A stretch of 64,000 nt of DNA, from contig QNGE01000285.1 in the NCBI GenBank assembly GCA_008508345.1, positions 158,192 to 222,191 on the forward strand, written 5' to 3'. Of this stretch, positions 1 to 11,000 are shown in pieces; position 1 is the stretch's first letter; every line of letters begins with the position of its first letter. The translations under genes and the position numbers were made by a program. The notes under the pieces were generated by a model that made no database searches, was not told the DNA's origin, and saw only the letters and a list, made by a program, of their open reading frames with translations. Origin of the DNA: Paragonimus westermani. Lineage: Eukaryota > Platyhelminthes > Trematoda > Plagiorchiida > Troglotrematidae.

Positions 1-10
1 CTGAGATACA

Positions 11-297
11 CTAAGTTAAATCCTGACGATAAATAAAGCCACACAGAACCGACTTGTCCTCGAAGTAGAATGTCTTTATACGGAGAGTCAACATCGATAA
101 GCCACATTTTAGCAACTTCACCGATGCGTTCTCTAAAGGTCGTGACGGTTCAAAGGAGTCTGTCTCACAACAAGGGGTAAATATCTGACGCATGAGAAAC
201 AAGAATGACCACAAGCCATCTTGCAAACTGGTGGTAAGCTGAGTTATCTGTGCACGAGATTGGCCTGAATAGAACACCACATGTGTTTTTGTAGCAC
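11..297 (-). CDS. Candidate exon, unrecognised protein
   Basis: A minus-strand open segment of about 95 codons ends at a stop codon at the window edge. It begins after a CAG acceptor (298-300). The reading phase agrees with a possible upstream exon at 368-412: a leftover G plus GT restores a glycine codon across a 70-base intron bounded by GTAAGC and AACAG. The joined junction reads ARWPDDG then ATKTHVVFYSGQ. That faintly resembles the W-x-D-G and V-x-F strands of a Tudor-type domain, but the family match is not established. The later part is hydrophobic, then rich in L, S and K. The function is unknown. It could be a terminal exon or a chance ORF; the matching phase is the main support. Confidence 0.35.
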
Positions 298-367
298 CTG
301 TTAACCTTAATGAGATTGCTGTAGCATTTTCACATAAAAAAGTTAGTGTAATACGCCATTTGCTTAC

Positions 368-412
368 CATCATCTGGCCAACGGGCAAAAACTTTGCTCC
401 TTGTTAGTAAAG
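368..412 (-). CDS. Candidate short exon upstream of 11-297
   Basis: This is a 45-base minus-strand segment between an AACAG acceptor and a GTAAGC donor. In the phase that joins the 11-297 segment it is open and encodes a short basic peptide with the motif KVFARWPDD. The preceding intron and upstream exons could not be placed. The call depends on the phase match and the strong donor only. An alternative is that the larger open frame continues unspliced through this donor. Confidence 0.25.
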
Positions 413-2329
413 CTGTTATCGGTTGGGGTTAATCCGAATTCCTACAACGTTTGTAACAAATACTTTATTGATGGATTATGTGGCTAATTCAGACTGGCAG
501 TGCAATGATGTACATTTACATTTTTGTACGGGTTTTTACTCTTCGACAGCAACATTCTAGCAGTATTCTTGATCATCAAACGCAGTAACTCAACAAAATA
601 TCGTAAGACTGGACCGCATACGGCGGAGAATTGGTGCAGTTTCGCCAGCCGTGAATCGTCTGACTGTGAATTACGGTAAACCCTGTTTATCTCCCGGTAG
701 AACGTACAGTGCTAGCATATCAGACATAATCGAGACCTATTGGGTTGAGCAATCCAGTGATGACCGCACACATAATGGAATGCCGATATGACTGGATGCC
801 TTGCATCTATATCTGTTAACTTAAACATTAGTTACTGGGATTTCTCATTAAAACAAGGGGTAATTAGGAAGACTTCCATGTATACTGCATATGACCAATA
901 TTTACGGGTTAAGCCATGCAAATCACTTTGTCACCTTCTCTTCGGTCTCAATATTTCCACACTAGTCTACTGTCATTTGCGTACAGGCACACAGTCTTCC
1001 ACTGAACTGAAGTTGGATAATATTATTTATCATTCTTCCAACAAACATTATACCTTGTATACTCCTTAGGACCTTATATACCTTTCAGGTTGTTTGTAAA
1101 ATTCTGTTCAAGACGAAATTTTAAAGTATATTTGAATTAGAAGTGCAAAATCAAGGTTCAGCTACCGTTACAAATGTCTGTAAAACTGCTTCTCTTCTAT
1201 TAAAACTATGTCCTCTTAAAATGTTTTCATGAAAATATAGCTGGAAAAATTACTTCAGACCGAATCTGTGTTTGTTGTTGACTAGCATCTAATTTCAGTT
1301 TGACAAAAGTTCACAACACTCAACACTAATTGTTGTGCGCCAAAGTGTTTACTTGCAATAGTAAAAGCATTAGCGTAACTTCAGTCCATATTCATAAAAA
1401 TATGCTTTTAGGATGAAATTTTCCCAGCAAAAAGTTGACCGTTGTAGATAATTAAAAGAGTTTCACGGTATACAGCGTACGAGGATCTAATCAACTAGAT
1501 ATGCTAACGAAATGGATGGCTAATTTAGGTATTTGGAACAAATTTGTTAAGAAATGACCAAGAGGCATAAAAACTTAGCGCAGTTTTTGCAAAGTACTCT
1601 GTAATTTATCATCTGGGTCATGGTAATCCGTCTCTTGGAAGCAGAACAATCGGGTTTGTTTTTCGAAGACAACCACGCATCACCGTGTGTGTTTGTGTGG
1701 TACCCATTATCTAAGTTGATATTATCTGGAGCTCAATGGGCAGTGCTATCATTCAAATTTTTTTAAAATGAAAATAAGCTATCGATAGTTAGATATTCAT
1801 CCGTATTAATTAAAAACAAACGTTTTAATCTGGTTAGTGTTCCTCACAATTTTTTGCGTAAATCTCATTCTCTGAACGGATTGTTCACATATTCACCTAA
1901 GCCTGTCGGATACGAGTGCATCCAGTCTTCAGAATTTCTTGTACATCCCAAACTAAGCTTAAACAACCACAACTGCAAACTGAAGAGTGTTACAAAAGCT
2001 GTCAGTTTTAACTTTCTTGATTGTTGTTCCTACATTTGAGATGTGAAAAACGTCTCAAAACTGATGGTTAGCATACATCGCGGTGGAAAATTCATTGTTT
2101 TGTTTGGATAATTTGGTTGTTATGGACCGCCTCTTCGGCTTAGACTATATACGGTTATGTTGCAGCCACCGCTAAGATTGGAACACCCTGGCTTTTTTTG
2201 ATGCTTTAGAAAACCGTTGTTGACATACAAAACAACGAGCCGACTACTGATAGTTAAAACGGACTTTGGCTGATGTGCATCAGACATCACTGATAGCTGA
2301 TCCCAGCCTTTACATTTCGATAGAGTTTT
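413..2329. other. Stretch with no supported feature
   Basis: This is A/T-leaning DNA with only short ORFs (for example 788-1069 and 1854-2039, plus strand) and no convincing splice pair or repeat copy. It is probably intronic or intergenic. Confidence 0.5.
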
Positions 2330-2455
2330 CAGGCGGTTCGAAAAGAACCACTGTGTCTGGGTTCCTTTTTTGTTAGAGTGCGTTCTTAGTGAGTTTTCTT
2401 CCCAAGAACGGGATCTGAACTCGGGTCAAGTTTCGGGCATTCGTCAGTGATATTC
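2330..2455 (-). repeat. Decayed copy of the tRNA-headed SINE
   Basis: The minus strand aligns by eye with the 39.7-39.9 kb SINE. Read on the plus strand it shows GGTTCGAAAAGAACCACTG (the reverse of the tail around CAGTGCTTCTTTTCGA) and then GGGATCTGAACTCGG (the reverse of the B-box region). The hammerhead segment between them is heavily mutated. There is no coding content. The copy is old, and its boundaries are approximate. Confidence 0.45.
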
Positions 2456-3637
2456 GATTTTTATTAACTATTATCCCGTTTCACCCACCAATAATCAAGT
2501 GTATCACCCAGAAAATTTGGTGGTGTCTGCGATTCCAATACTGAGTGAGGTTTAATTCACGTTGACATAGGTTTCGGTTAACTAGATAGTGTATATTTTT
2601 CCGAGCGGACTTTGCAATAAGATCGTTAGTCACGATTGGACATTGGCTACGCGTGTGTATGAAATTATGTAGTCGTGATTATTGTGAGATCAGTTGCGCA
2701 GTGGTCGGCTGCCTGATACTATAATAAAACAAGACGAAGAAATTTTAGCCTAATAATTGGGTAAGTAATCAAGGTGACAGGTGGGGCTGTGTTATACAGT
2801 GGTGTGCCACGACTTTTGTTTTTCATGGTGGAGAGATGAGAACCGACTTTAATAAGTTCAACGTGCATGCAAGACTGAGCATAAAACTCAGCAATACGTG
2901 ACTTCGCACTTTGAACTGTTGAAATCGAAGCGGCTAGAAATTTACCAAAATCGTTGCTTCTGTACTATATGGTTCACAACTCTGCTTCAATATATACTTA
3001 GTTCAATCAATTCATTCAAACATTTCACAGAACCCTGAAGGTCTCAGAATGGTCTGGGTGCGTTCAATCACGTCGTAAAATGAAGTGCAGCATCGATGAA
3101 AAAGCAAATACAATAACAATAACATAAATCCATGTGTGTAGACAGTTGATCAGAATTCATTTTTGTTACTCGTTTACAAGTAGTACCTGGAAGTAACTTG
3201 CGAGCAGTATTGATTTTATATCTGTTCACTTTATTCGTGGGTTGCCTTTCCCTATCTCAGTAAAATTTCGTCCATGTAGCAATGCAGCTGTGTGATACAC
3301 AAGCAGGCGACGAACACTGATATTAAGCTGAGTGTTTACGTAGTAGAAATAGAAAACGTGTGTGGTTACACCGATTAAACTGATCAATTACGCTAATAAG
3401 GTTATCGTTCGTCAACCAATCATTGACAGCGTTACCATTAACCTGACCCAAAATCTGCTGATCAGTGTTCATAATTTCACAAATCCCTCAACAAATTCTT
3501 TTTCATTTTTAATCTGGCTTTCATGGGCGATATGAGTTTAGGTTAATCTGAATAAGAATTCGACCTTCCATCTTGACCGTAAATGGGACCCACACTCAAA
3601 ATTGTAATAGGCCTATTTGTCAATGAATTGTTCACAG

Positions 3638-3708
3638 ATGAGCCTGCTGCTCCGCAATGTCAGAGAAGCAAGATGAGAACATATCATGGTTGGGTGAATA
3701 AAATAAGC
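3638..3708 (+). CDS. Candidate exon, unrecognised
   Basis: A 71-base plus-strand open segment lies between a good acceptor (TTGTTCACAG) and a very good donor (GC followed by GTAAGTG). It encodes a short polar peptide containing EPAAPQCQRSK and WVNKIS and ends in phase 0. A second strong acceptor (TTTCTTTTTACAG) lies 35 bases downstream at 3731-3743. In phase 0 the sequence after it gives twelve residues and a stop. No domain is recognisable. Such signal pairs arise by chance in 64 kb, so confidence is low. Confidence 0.25.
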
Positions 3709-4361
3709 GTAAGTGTGTATTCAGATCATGTTTCTTTTTACAGAGGGTCGTGGAAAATCACTTGGAAATTCATATTACTTAAGCACCAGAGTAAATTTTT
3801 TTTCAATCTTCATATATTATTTGGCTTCTGTGCGTTTGGTTCTGTTGCGTTTGTGCAAACCCATAAATGTCTAACACTAAGCAAAAAATGCGATTGCCCC
3901 AAGTAGAAACAATCGCAGCCAGAATTTTCAACACTGCCATTTTGATGGTACGACACCCTTGGCGGACGGTTTGGATAATTTCGATTCTCTAGTCTCTGTG
4001 AGAATTTACCTCGAATGATTCATCCAAAATCCATAATTTTACTGAGATTTTTCGTCTGCAACTTTCTTTCACGGGATAGTGTATCCTAAGAACAATTCAT
4101 ATAGAAAACGCTAGCGATTATGGGGCAATATTTATCTTACTCAATATTGTTAACAACACATGCCATCAAAGACACTTCTTAGGAACAGAAGTTTCACACA
4201 GATGGCGTAATAATTGTCAGCATTTGGTGATATTCACTTCGAAGTATTTGCAATTTTTTACTGGTTAACCGACTTCATATTCATACGATACGGTATGTGA
4301 ACAGACACTGGGTAAATATGGTTGAGGGTCTTAATAAAGCATTTCACATTCACCCAAAATC

Positions 4362-4746
4362 GATTGCAGCTGTCGCATTCCCATGGACTTTCTAGTCGGC
4401 CCCTTTCGAAATAAATCATTAGGCTCTAGTTTCGCTCCCATGAGAAATCGTCAGCAGTGCATATTCTTGTCGCGACCGGGATTTGAACTCTAGCCACGCT
4501 TTCATGCGGCAACCGTGTCAACCACTGCTCCAATGACCTTACATTAAGCATGGCAGAAATGTCATATGTGAACAGTCAACCACTTCCGCTTGTGAGTAGT
4601 GGTCAGATTGCCTGGTCGCCTTGAGGGGAAACACAGCAGCTGTTTTGTTGACTCTAATCGATGACCCCATGGGCTAGGACTTTTCCACAAGTTTATATCA
4701 GAGAATTCATTAACCTGTTGACCAATATTCTGATTACTGATGAGTA
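4362..4746 (-). mobile_element. SINE with tRNA head and hammerhead motif (left half of palindrome)
   Basis: Read on the minus strand, this copy starts at the shared 5' end ACTCATCAGTAATCAGAATA. It then has the same arm as the 39.5 kb element. A tRNA-like head follows at about 4,468-4,550, with A box TGGAGCAGTGG and B box GAGTTCAAATCCCGG. Next come a hammerhead-like core (CTGACGA, a short hairpin, GCGAAAC) and a tail ending GCGACAGCTGCAATC. RNA polymerase III transcription is inferred from the A and B boxes. Mobility would depend on a partner LINE. The unit faces outward from a second, 5'-truncated unit at 4,750-4,901. Confidence 0.75.
4425..4466 (-). ncRNA. Hammerhead-ribozyme-like motif in SINE
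   Basis: The minus strand carries GCACTG, CTGACGA, a short stem-loop and GCGAAAC. The invariant hammerhead core is CUGAUGA and GAAA; here one core base differs (U to C). The downstream strand of stem I is degraded, so self-cleavage is unlikely for this copy. Homology to the clearer copies at 4,801 and 39,805 supports the assignment. Confidence 0.5.
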
Positions 4747-4749
4747 GCA

Positions 4750-4901
4750 TGGGTTTCTGATCAGATCTTGGCCGGAGTTCTGTTTCCGGCCTCGGCAAGG
4801 ATATGCACTACTGACGAGGTCTGATGAGAGCGGAACTCTTCTTCAGTGGTTTATGGGAAGGTTCTGACTGGAGAGTCTATGGGAATGCGACAGCTGCAAT
4901 C
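4750..4901 (+). mobile_element. 5'-truncated SINE copy (right half of palindrome)
   Basis: This plus-strand copy begins within the tRNA-like head (GCCGGAGTTCTGTTTCCGGCC aligns with the B-box region at 39.78 kb). It continues through the hammerhead-like segment and the tail, ending ATGGGAATGCGACAGCTGCA and ATC. Its last 23 bases (4,879-4,901) are the exact reverse complement of 4,362-4,384, the tail of the left copy. The two copies therefore make one 540-base inverted structure. Confidence 0.75.
4802..4850 (+). ncRNA. Hammerhead-ribozyme-like motif
   Basis: The order is TGCACTA, CTGACGA, a stem II-like hairpin (GTCT, GATG, AGAGC), GGAAC, a short stem III region and CAGTGG. Stem I can pair CACT with AGTG, matching the equivalent pairing GCGCT with AGTGC in the 39.8 kb copy, so the pairing is conserved where the bases differ. 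The GAAA box is altered to GGAA, which argues against activity. Confidence 0.5.
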
Positions 4902-4915
4902 AGTCATTGGTTTCT

Positions 4916-7900
4916 CAGTCACCTGTAAAACTGTCAAAAATGTGGCTCCACGTCAACGCGGTAACGTCTAAAAATACCTTCATCGTAAATATCAACTGAT
5001 TTCGCAACAGAAGACAGTCGTGAACTTAGTGCAACGAAAATCAGTTGCAAAGTGACGTGTGCCACAAGTGAATTGCCCCCGAGTGAACAGTTCCCGAATA
5101 AATCACACTTAAAAGGTGTTTCACCTGGAATACACTTTTGCAGTCTGTTGTCACGGAGTGGTTCATAAGACATACTTGAAGCCGATAAATTAAAATTTGA
5201 ATGAGGGTTCTTCAGTCAAAATTCTTGTGATATACAGTCTATGTAAAGAAGTTGTTTGACTTGAAGCATCCCGGAATGAATGTTGGGTTCCGAGTTTTGT
5301 AGTTCACGTTATTTTCGAAACGCTTTTGAAGAGAGTGCCTTGAATGATTTTTATTTAATTTGTCTACATTCGGAGCATCCCATGTGGCATGCTAAACTAC
5401 TGTGAGTTTTACTCAACACTGTGTTCGCAAAGGGAACTCCTGAAAACACCAGGTATTCATGTATAAATCTCCAGTTTTATCCAGTTTTGTAGTCACAACA
5501 ATTTTGTCTAGTTTGCCTCAACGTAGCATGAAACGAAGCAGGGTAATAACATTATGTTAACAGGAGGTACTGAAGTACGGACACGTTCCGACGTCGAAAA
5601 ACTACACTTTCCAATAAATCACGGATTTGTTTTTTATAGTTTATCGAATAGACTTGTGTCAAACGCAAACTTTTTATATGATGATTAATGATTAGTCTAA
5701 ATTAAGGTGAGTACTCTCAGCCGGGCAAGAATGCAATGCAACATTTAAATGTATTAGCAACGATTGAATGGTGTAATCCATTTTGAATGGTCTTGTCGCA
5801 ATCAATACACTCTCCCTCATACTGCTAATGAACCAAGTTTCTAAACTTTCCTTGACCAGTGTACAGTTAGACCTAACCCACAAATACGTTATAATGTAAA
5901 CCAAAGAGAAATGCTTCCAACCGCACGTACTCCCAAAGTCAACACCTGCTGGTTCGCTTGAGATAATAGAAACCCCTTCCCACATGGGTTATAAGACCAT
6001 GACAGTAAATTGAATCTAAAAGAATGCTTGGATAGTTAATTTTGAGTTTGGTGGACCCACCGACTTACTTTCAGACACTTTCAGAACAACACTACATTTT
6101 GTGTGACATTTCGGGTACAATACCAGTATTTTCTTGAGAATGTACCCCTACGTCATGTCTGTGCGAACTTTTCCGTGGTGAGTTTTGGGTCACTGTCAGC
6201 ATCGAATTATTCAAGAAGAGTGAATCAGACAACTGTTGGAAGGTCGGCGTGGTTGTTAGCTTCTTTGCTGTACCGTGCATAATGTGTTATAGTTTGTAGA
6301 GATCCGTCTATTCCTCGTAAAGCTTCTCGGTACATCTAGACCAGGAATTGATACGGTCATACCTCATTACCAAAATGAAGAGATGTGATCCGATACAAGA
6401 TAACATTTTGTTCGAGATGGGTGTTTTGAAAGTGTTTTCTTCATTGTTAAATGCGAATGCTTCCAGACCCGCTTTTAAAAAGTAGACACGTCCAACATAT
6501 TTGTCACCAGAACTAACTTTAATTTAAATCGGCCTTTTCCCTGGCATTAGATTGCAGTTTATTTTATGATATATTTCCATTTGAATATATTTATATATAT
6601 ATCCCAACTATAGCTCAATCAAAATGTTTTACTAGTGGCGCCAGACCTAAATTATATGGCATAAAATTCATAGGGGATATGATACGTTGGTAAATCAAGC
6701 AAGACCACAGTAAATCATAATAGAGGAAGTTTCCCATACGTCTCGAAGTTTATCAGGCTTGATAATTAGGATTAGTTTGATTTATCCGGTTTCGTAATTG
6801 CGAGACAAAAATGGAAGTGTTCTTGTCAAGAGAATCCACGGAACAGTTATGTCTTACACACCACATTAATACATCGCACACAAACGACTGCAATGGGTAG
6901 ACGCCAGAATATTTATTGTTTGTGTGAAGACGTTTATTGGCTGATCAGACAATTAATACAATCACGTAAATGGATTCCGCTTTCACTACCTTAATCACTA
7001 CTTTGAGGGTAATTTGACATTTTACCCAACAAAATGGCTCACCACATAAATGTACATTTAGGCAATTATGGACGGGAGGGATGTTCAGACCCCGTATACG
7101 TATGCTTGATTCAGCTACAGAATGCAGAAGGAATTGCGAGGTAAGGCAGCTAGTTCACTTGGGGATAATGGGTATGTTCCTTACGGATGATTGATCTGTT
7201 CGTTTAGCGGAGCATTTCTGTTTGTCGCAGTAAAGTGTTCGCCTAATGCCAGTTTTACAAAAGCAGTGCTTTTAAAATTGTCTATCACGTTCTTACATCT
7301 ACCGTTTGAAGTCATTCGACATAGTAAACCCCGGTGTAGCCAGGTATACTGAAGTGAAACTGTTCAAATTTTACGTAGGCCGATATCCTTGAAAAATATG
7401 TAATTCTGAGAAGGATTCAACAACTTAATCTTCCACTCCTAGTGCGCGACCTTAATGCTAGCTTAAGTTCTTTAACTCACACCATGTAGACAATTCATTC
7501 TTGTAGCAATGGTGAACCCAACAGAGAAAAAGACTTGAAACACCGGTTTTTATTCAGCACGTACTTTAGGACAAAAGACTGGCTCACTTTGTGGTGTCAA
7601 CATTGTGCTAACTCTCAACAGTCACAGGCGTAAAACCTGCAGGTTTTCGACCATAAACAAGTACAAACCAATAGTGGACGGATAACACCTTACTACACCA
7701 AACTTCGTGTACTCAGGGCAACGGCGAACTCTAAAGTGTGGAAAAGTGTAGCTTATTCTAAAGCCGGTAGTTCTGGGATTTCGTAAGACAACAGTGTCCT
7801 CAGTTATTTAACTCGAAAAGCCTGACGAAATGTTAGCTTCAGGGGTTCATCAATGATTAACGTGGGATTCAGAGCGGCAATTTTTTCAGGCTGAAGCTTG

Positions 7901-7957
7901 TGCGTTATGAACAGTCTCAACCATTATTGCTAACCTCTGTATTAGTTGGCGACCTAC
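4916..7957. other. Stretch with only weak ORFs
   Basis: Minus-strand open segments at 4,934-5,173, 5,692-5,985 and 6,092-6,280 have plausible composition. The last follows a CGGTACAG acceptor and is rich in S, T and N. None has both a clear acceptor and a clear donor, and no family was recognised. A TA-rich simple stretch lies at about 6,583-6,602. Confidence 0.35.
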
Positions 7958-8070
7958 CCTTTCTGTGTAAACCATATTGCCACTGAAAGTGAACAAGTAC
8001 AGACTTAACTGTTGGACGGACTGATCTGATAGCTGTGCAAAACTGGTCTTGTTAGAACCAGATTTAACTG
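7958..8070 (-). CDS. Candidate exon, unrecognised
   Basis: This 113-base minus-strand open segment lies between an acceptor (GCAACCCAG) and a donor (GAAAGG followed by GTAGGTC). It encodes a polar, S/Q/L-rich peptide containing FAQLSDQSVQQLSLY and ending MVYTER. There is no recognisable domain. Composition and splice signals are its only support. Confidence 0.25.
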
Positions 8071-11000
8071 CTGGGTTGCATACGTACAAACTAGAGTGAA
8101 CTTCAACTTGTGTTTGAAGTCATTTGTTAGATTATCCTTCCCATATTGCGAGGATAGGTGTGTCTTTTTTCCTTGAGTAGTTTAGATCGGTATATTTCTG
8201 TAGTTCATTTCGATTGTAACTCAGATTAATCTGATGGGTTAGTCTATGCTTGTCAAGTTTCTCGACGATCTGTTTGCTTGTGGCCCATCAGTGACAAAAA
8301 TGTATGAAGCTTAATGGAACAGATGTTTGACTTAACCATGTTTATATCCAAATGAAGCAAAACTGCAGGGACTAAAGTTGATGGGTGACTAATTTTCTGT
8401 TATGAGATGAAGGTGTCATCTTTATGTCTAGTATTCAGAATATTTAAGGGTCTAAACTTCTGTTCGGTCCGGGTGAATATTTTCAACGTAGTTGAAAACC
8501 AATCAACGTCACCACTCCACCACATTGCTATTCGTTTTATAAGTCTCTAGAGTTATTGGGAGTTGTCATTTGCCTATTCTAAGGACCTCCATCAGTATTC
8601 GGCTGAACACCGTACCCACAGACTCACACTCTATCCACTTATTTGCTAGTACACAAATTCCAATTCATATCACATATTTTTTTTAATCAAATTGGAGGAC
8701 CTATGTCCAGTTCTCCATCAGAAAAAATTCCCCATTAACCTAGACGGTTCAAAGAATGGAAAATTTGGGGAAAAAATCAATACCGACGGACTAACTTCAT
8801 TAGTTGTGCACTCAACGAAACGGTTTGCGTGGCCTACTAGTCCAGAATAGTGTGTTGGACAATGCGAGCAAAGTATTTAGCAGAGTCGGCTCAAAATATC
8901 CGTTAATTATTAAAAAACTTTGTGATACATAAGACCTTTCATGCAAAAGATCTGGCAGTAAGATGTATCACCCCCCTGTATGTTTGTGGACGTATTTGTG
9001 TGCAGTGATTTCAGCCACCTCTATTGAGCTCGGAAGATATGTCCATTTGATTCAAATAACCCAGGGTTGTTTTATAAACTGTTGTCTCAGCATTATCATT
9101 TTCAGCATTCTTTCCCATTTTCAACTTTCGTTGTTCTTCTTAAATGATGGTTACTTTCAGTAATCCAGTAGATCTCACTCACTGTAACAATACCAGCTTT
9201 AGAAACATCATGCATCAACCTTCAGTTCTTCCACATGTCGACAGTGTTTCTAAACTAAACTAAAATGCTGACAAATGGACGGTAAACGGAATGATTAAAA
9301 AACTCGTTTATTTAACATGGAACCAGACCGATCTACCACAGAATGTAGGTGACAATTCATTCGTCTATCAAGATTACGTTAAAGTTGAACAAGTGCTCTC
9401 GTTGCTTATCCGGATTAACGGACAGGATTTGTACACACAAAGTAGTTGGTGTAACTCTCATGTTGGTGTTTGTGCTTTCAGGACAGTTGAAGTGAATACA
9501 TGGGTCTGTTTGCTTCTGTTTTTCCGTGCTGTATATCGTTGATCTATTTTACACTATCAGCTGATAAAGTTGGACGAAACGTGGAATCCAACGTACACCT
9601 TTCTATTCTAAAGCAAGACAGCATATCAAATGATGTGACATAGTTAACTTTTACAACTGGCAGACTGTACTTAAATCTAGAGGCTTTTATCCATTTGTGA
9701 TAAGTCTTTATCGACACGTATTGATGAGAGTCGAGACTGGAACTAACAAATGACTGTCTTTTGTGGATCTTCAGGTCAGACAAAATTGATAGGTTAAAAT
9801 AACGCACGCTTCACAAAAAATGTTAACAACTTCATATGAATGCGTGCATTTTACAGTAGAAGGTGCTGTATAGTCAACCTTTTGTGGAGGGTTTGATTTG
9901 CCACTTATACTACCGACGTACGTTGGCTACTCCGTTTAGGTCAGTCATTGATGCGGCCAATGTGTCGCGAGTACCTGAATTGTTGGTCCTTGTTACAACC
10001 TACTGGGTTCATCAAAAATATGCCATTAGCTCCTGTAGTATGATATTTTTTCCCATGGACGAGATATGATCAAGTTCTTGATGAGCAGCGGACCAGTGTA
10101 AAAGCCTCTTTGAAAATAGTTTAGTGTCCACTTTCACTCAGATAAACGGACACTACTTTGTCGAATGACTTTTTGATTACGTCCAACTTAATGTGAGCGG
10201 TACTTCCAGATTTGATTTCAGAGCTGACAAGTTTGATCGACGGTGAATAGTTCATGAGAAAAGTGAAGGAAGCGTTGCATATGAATAAGGCTCAAATTGA
10301 AATCCTCAATTAGTCATAGGAGCAGAGGATTTGGTTTTTGGTGAACTTGATAAAGAGCTCAGAAATAACATAGCTCCTGCCGACTTTCTGGTTGAGTATG
10401 GTGCCTGACCGAACGGTGAAAATTCTATCCTCAAATAGCACCCAAATTAACCACAAAAGACAGAACGCTCTGAGACGTGGTTCTCACAAACCGCGCCCTC
10501 TAAGAATGTCAGCTCGTCCTCTGATGTATCGCCTAAAAGAATGGTATACGCATTTTTGTTCAGACAACGTAACAAGTTAATTTCTGTCTAAGAAATAGAC
10601 ACAAAGCATCTGTGTGGATCCAGTCACATTTTCTTTCAAGGTGTGTTATGTAAGGAGCAGCCGTAAATAAGTCTTTGCGAACGACTGCCTCATTTCTTTG
10701 TAGCGATTCCGATCGATATTCACACATTCTATCGAAGGCTTAACGATTATGTAGGCTTGAAAATGAACGAACGAAATCATGCTTATTTATATGTACCTGT
10801 GCTCGCTATCATATTAAGCATCTGCACACAGGTCTGACAAGCGTGGCGTCGCTCGGGAAAAAGCTCTACTGATTACGTAGCTCTGCTGCATACGAAGAGA
10901 CAAACATGCAGAAAACTAAAGAATTGTGCAAGTTATTTGGTCTTCATTTTGAATTGTCTTCCTGATTCTGTGGTCTTCCAAACATAACACAACAAATTGG

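Noticed and set aside
4562..4798. 78-codon minus-strand ORF
   Set aside because: It is entirely within the palindromic SINE pair.
4934..5173. Possible C2H2 zinc finger (GETPFKCDLFG...LVAHV) on the minus strand
   Set aside because: It resembles a linker plus finger, but the second cysteine and last histidine are missing and no neighbouring fingers exist. It is too weak to call.
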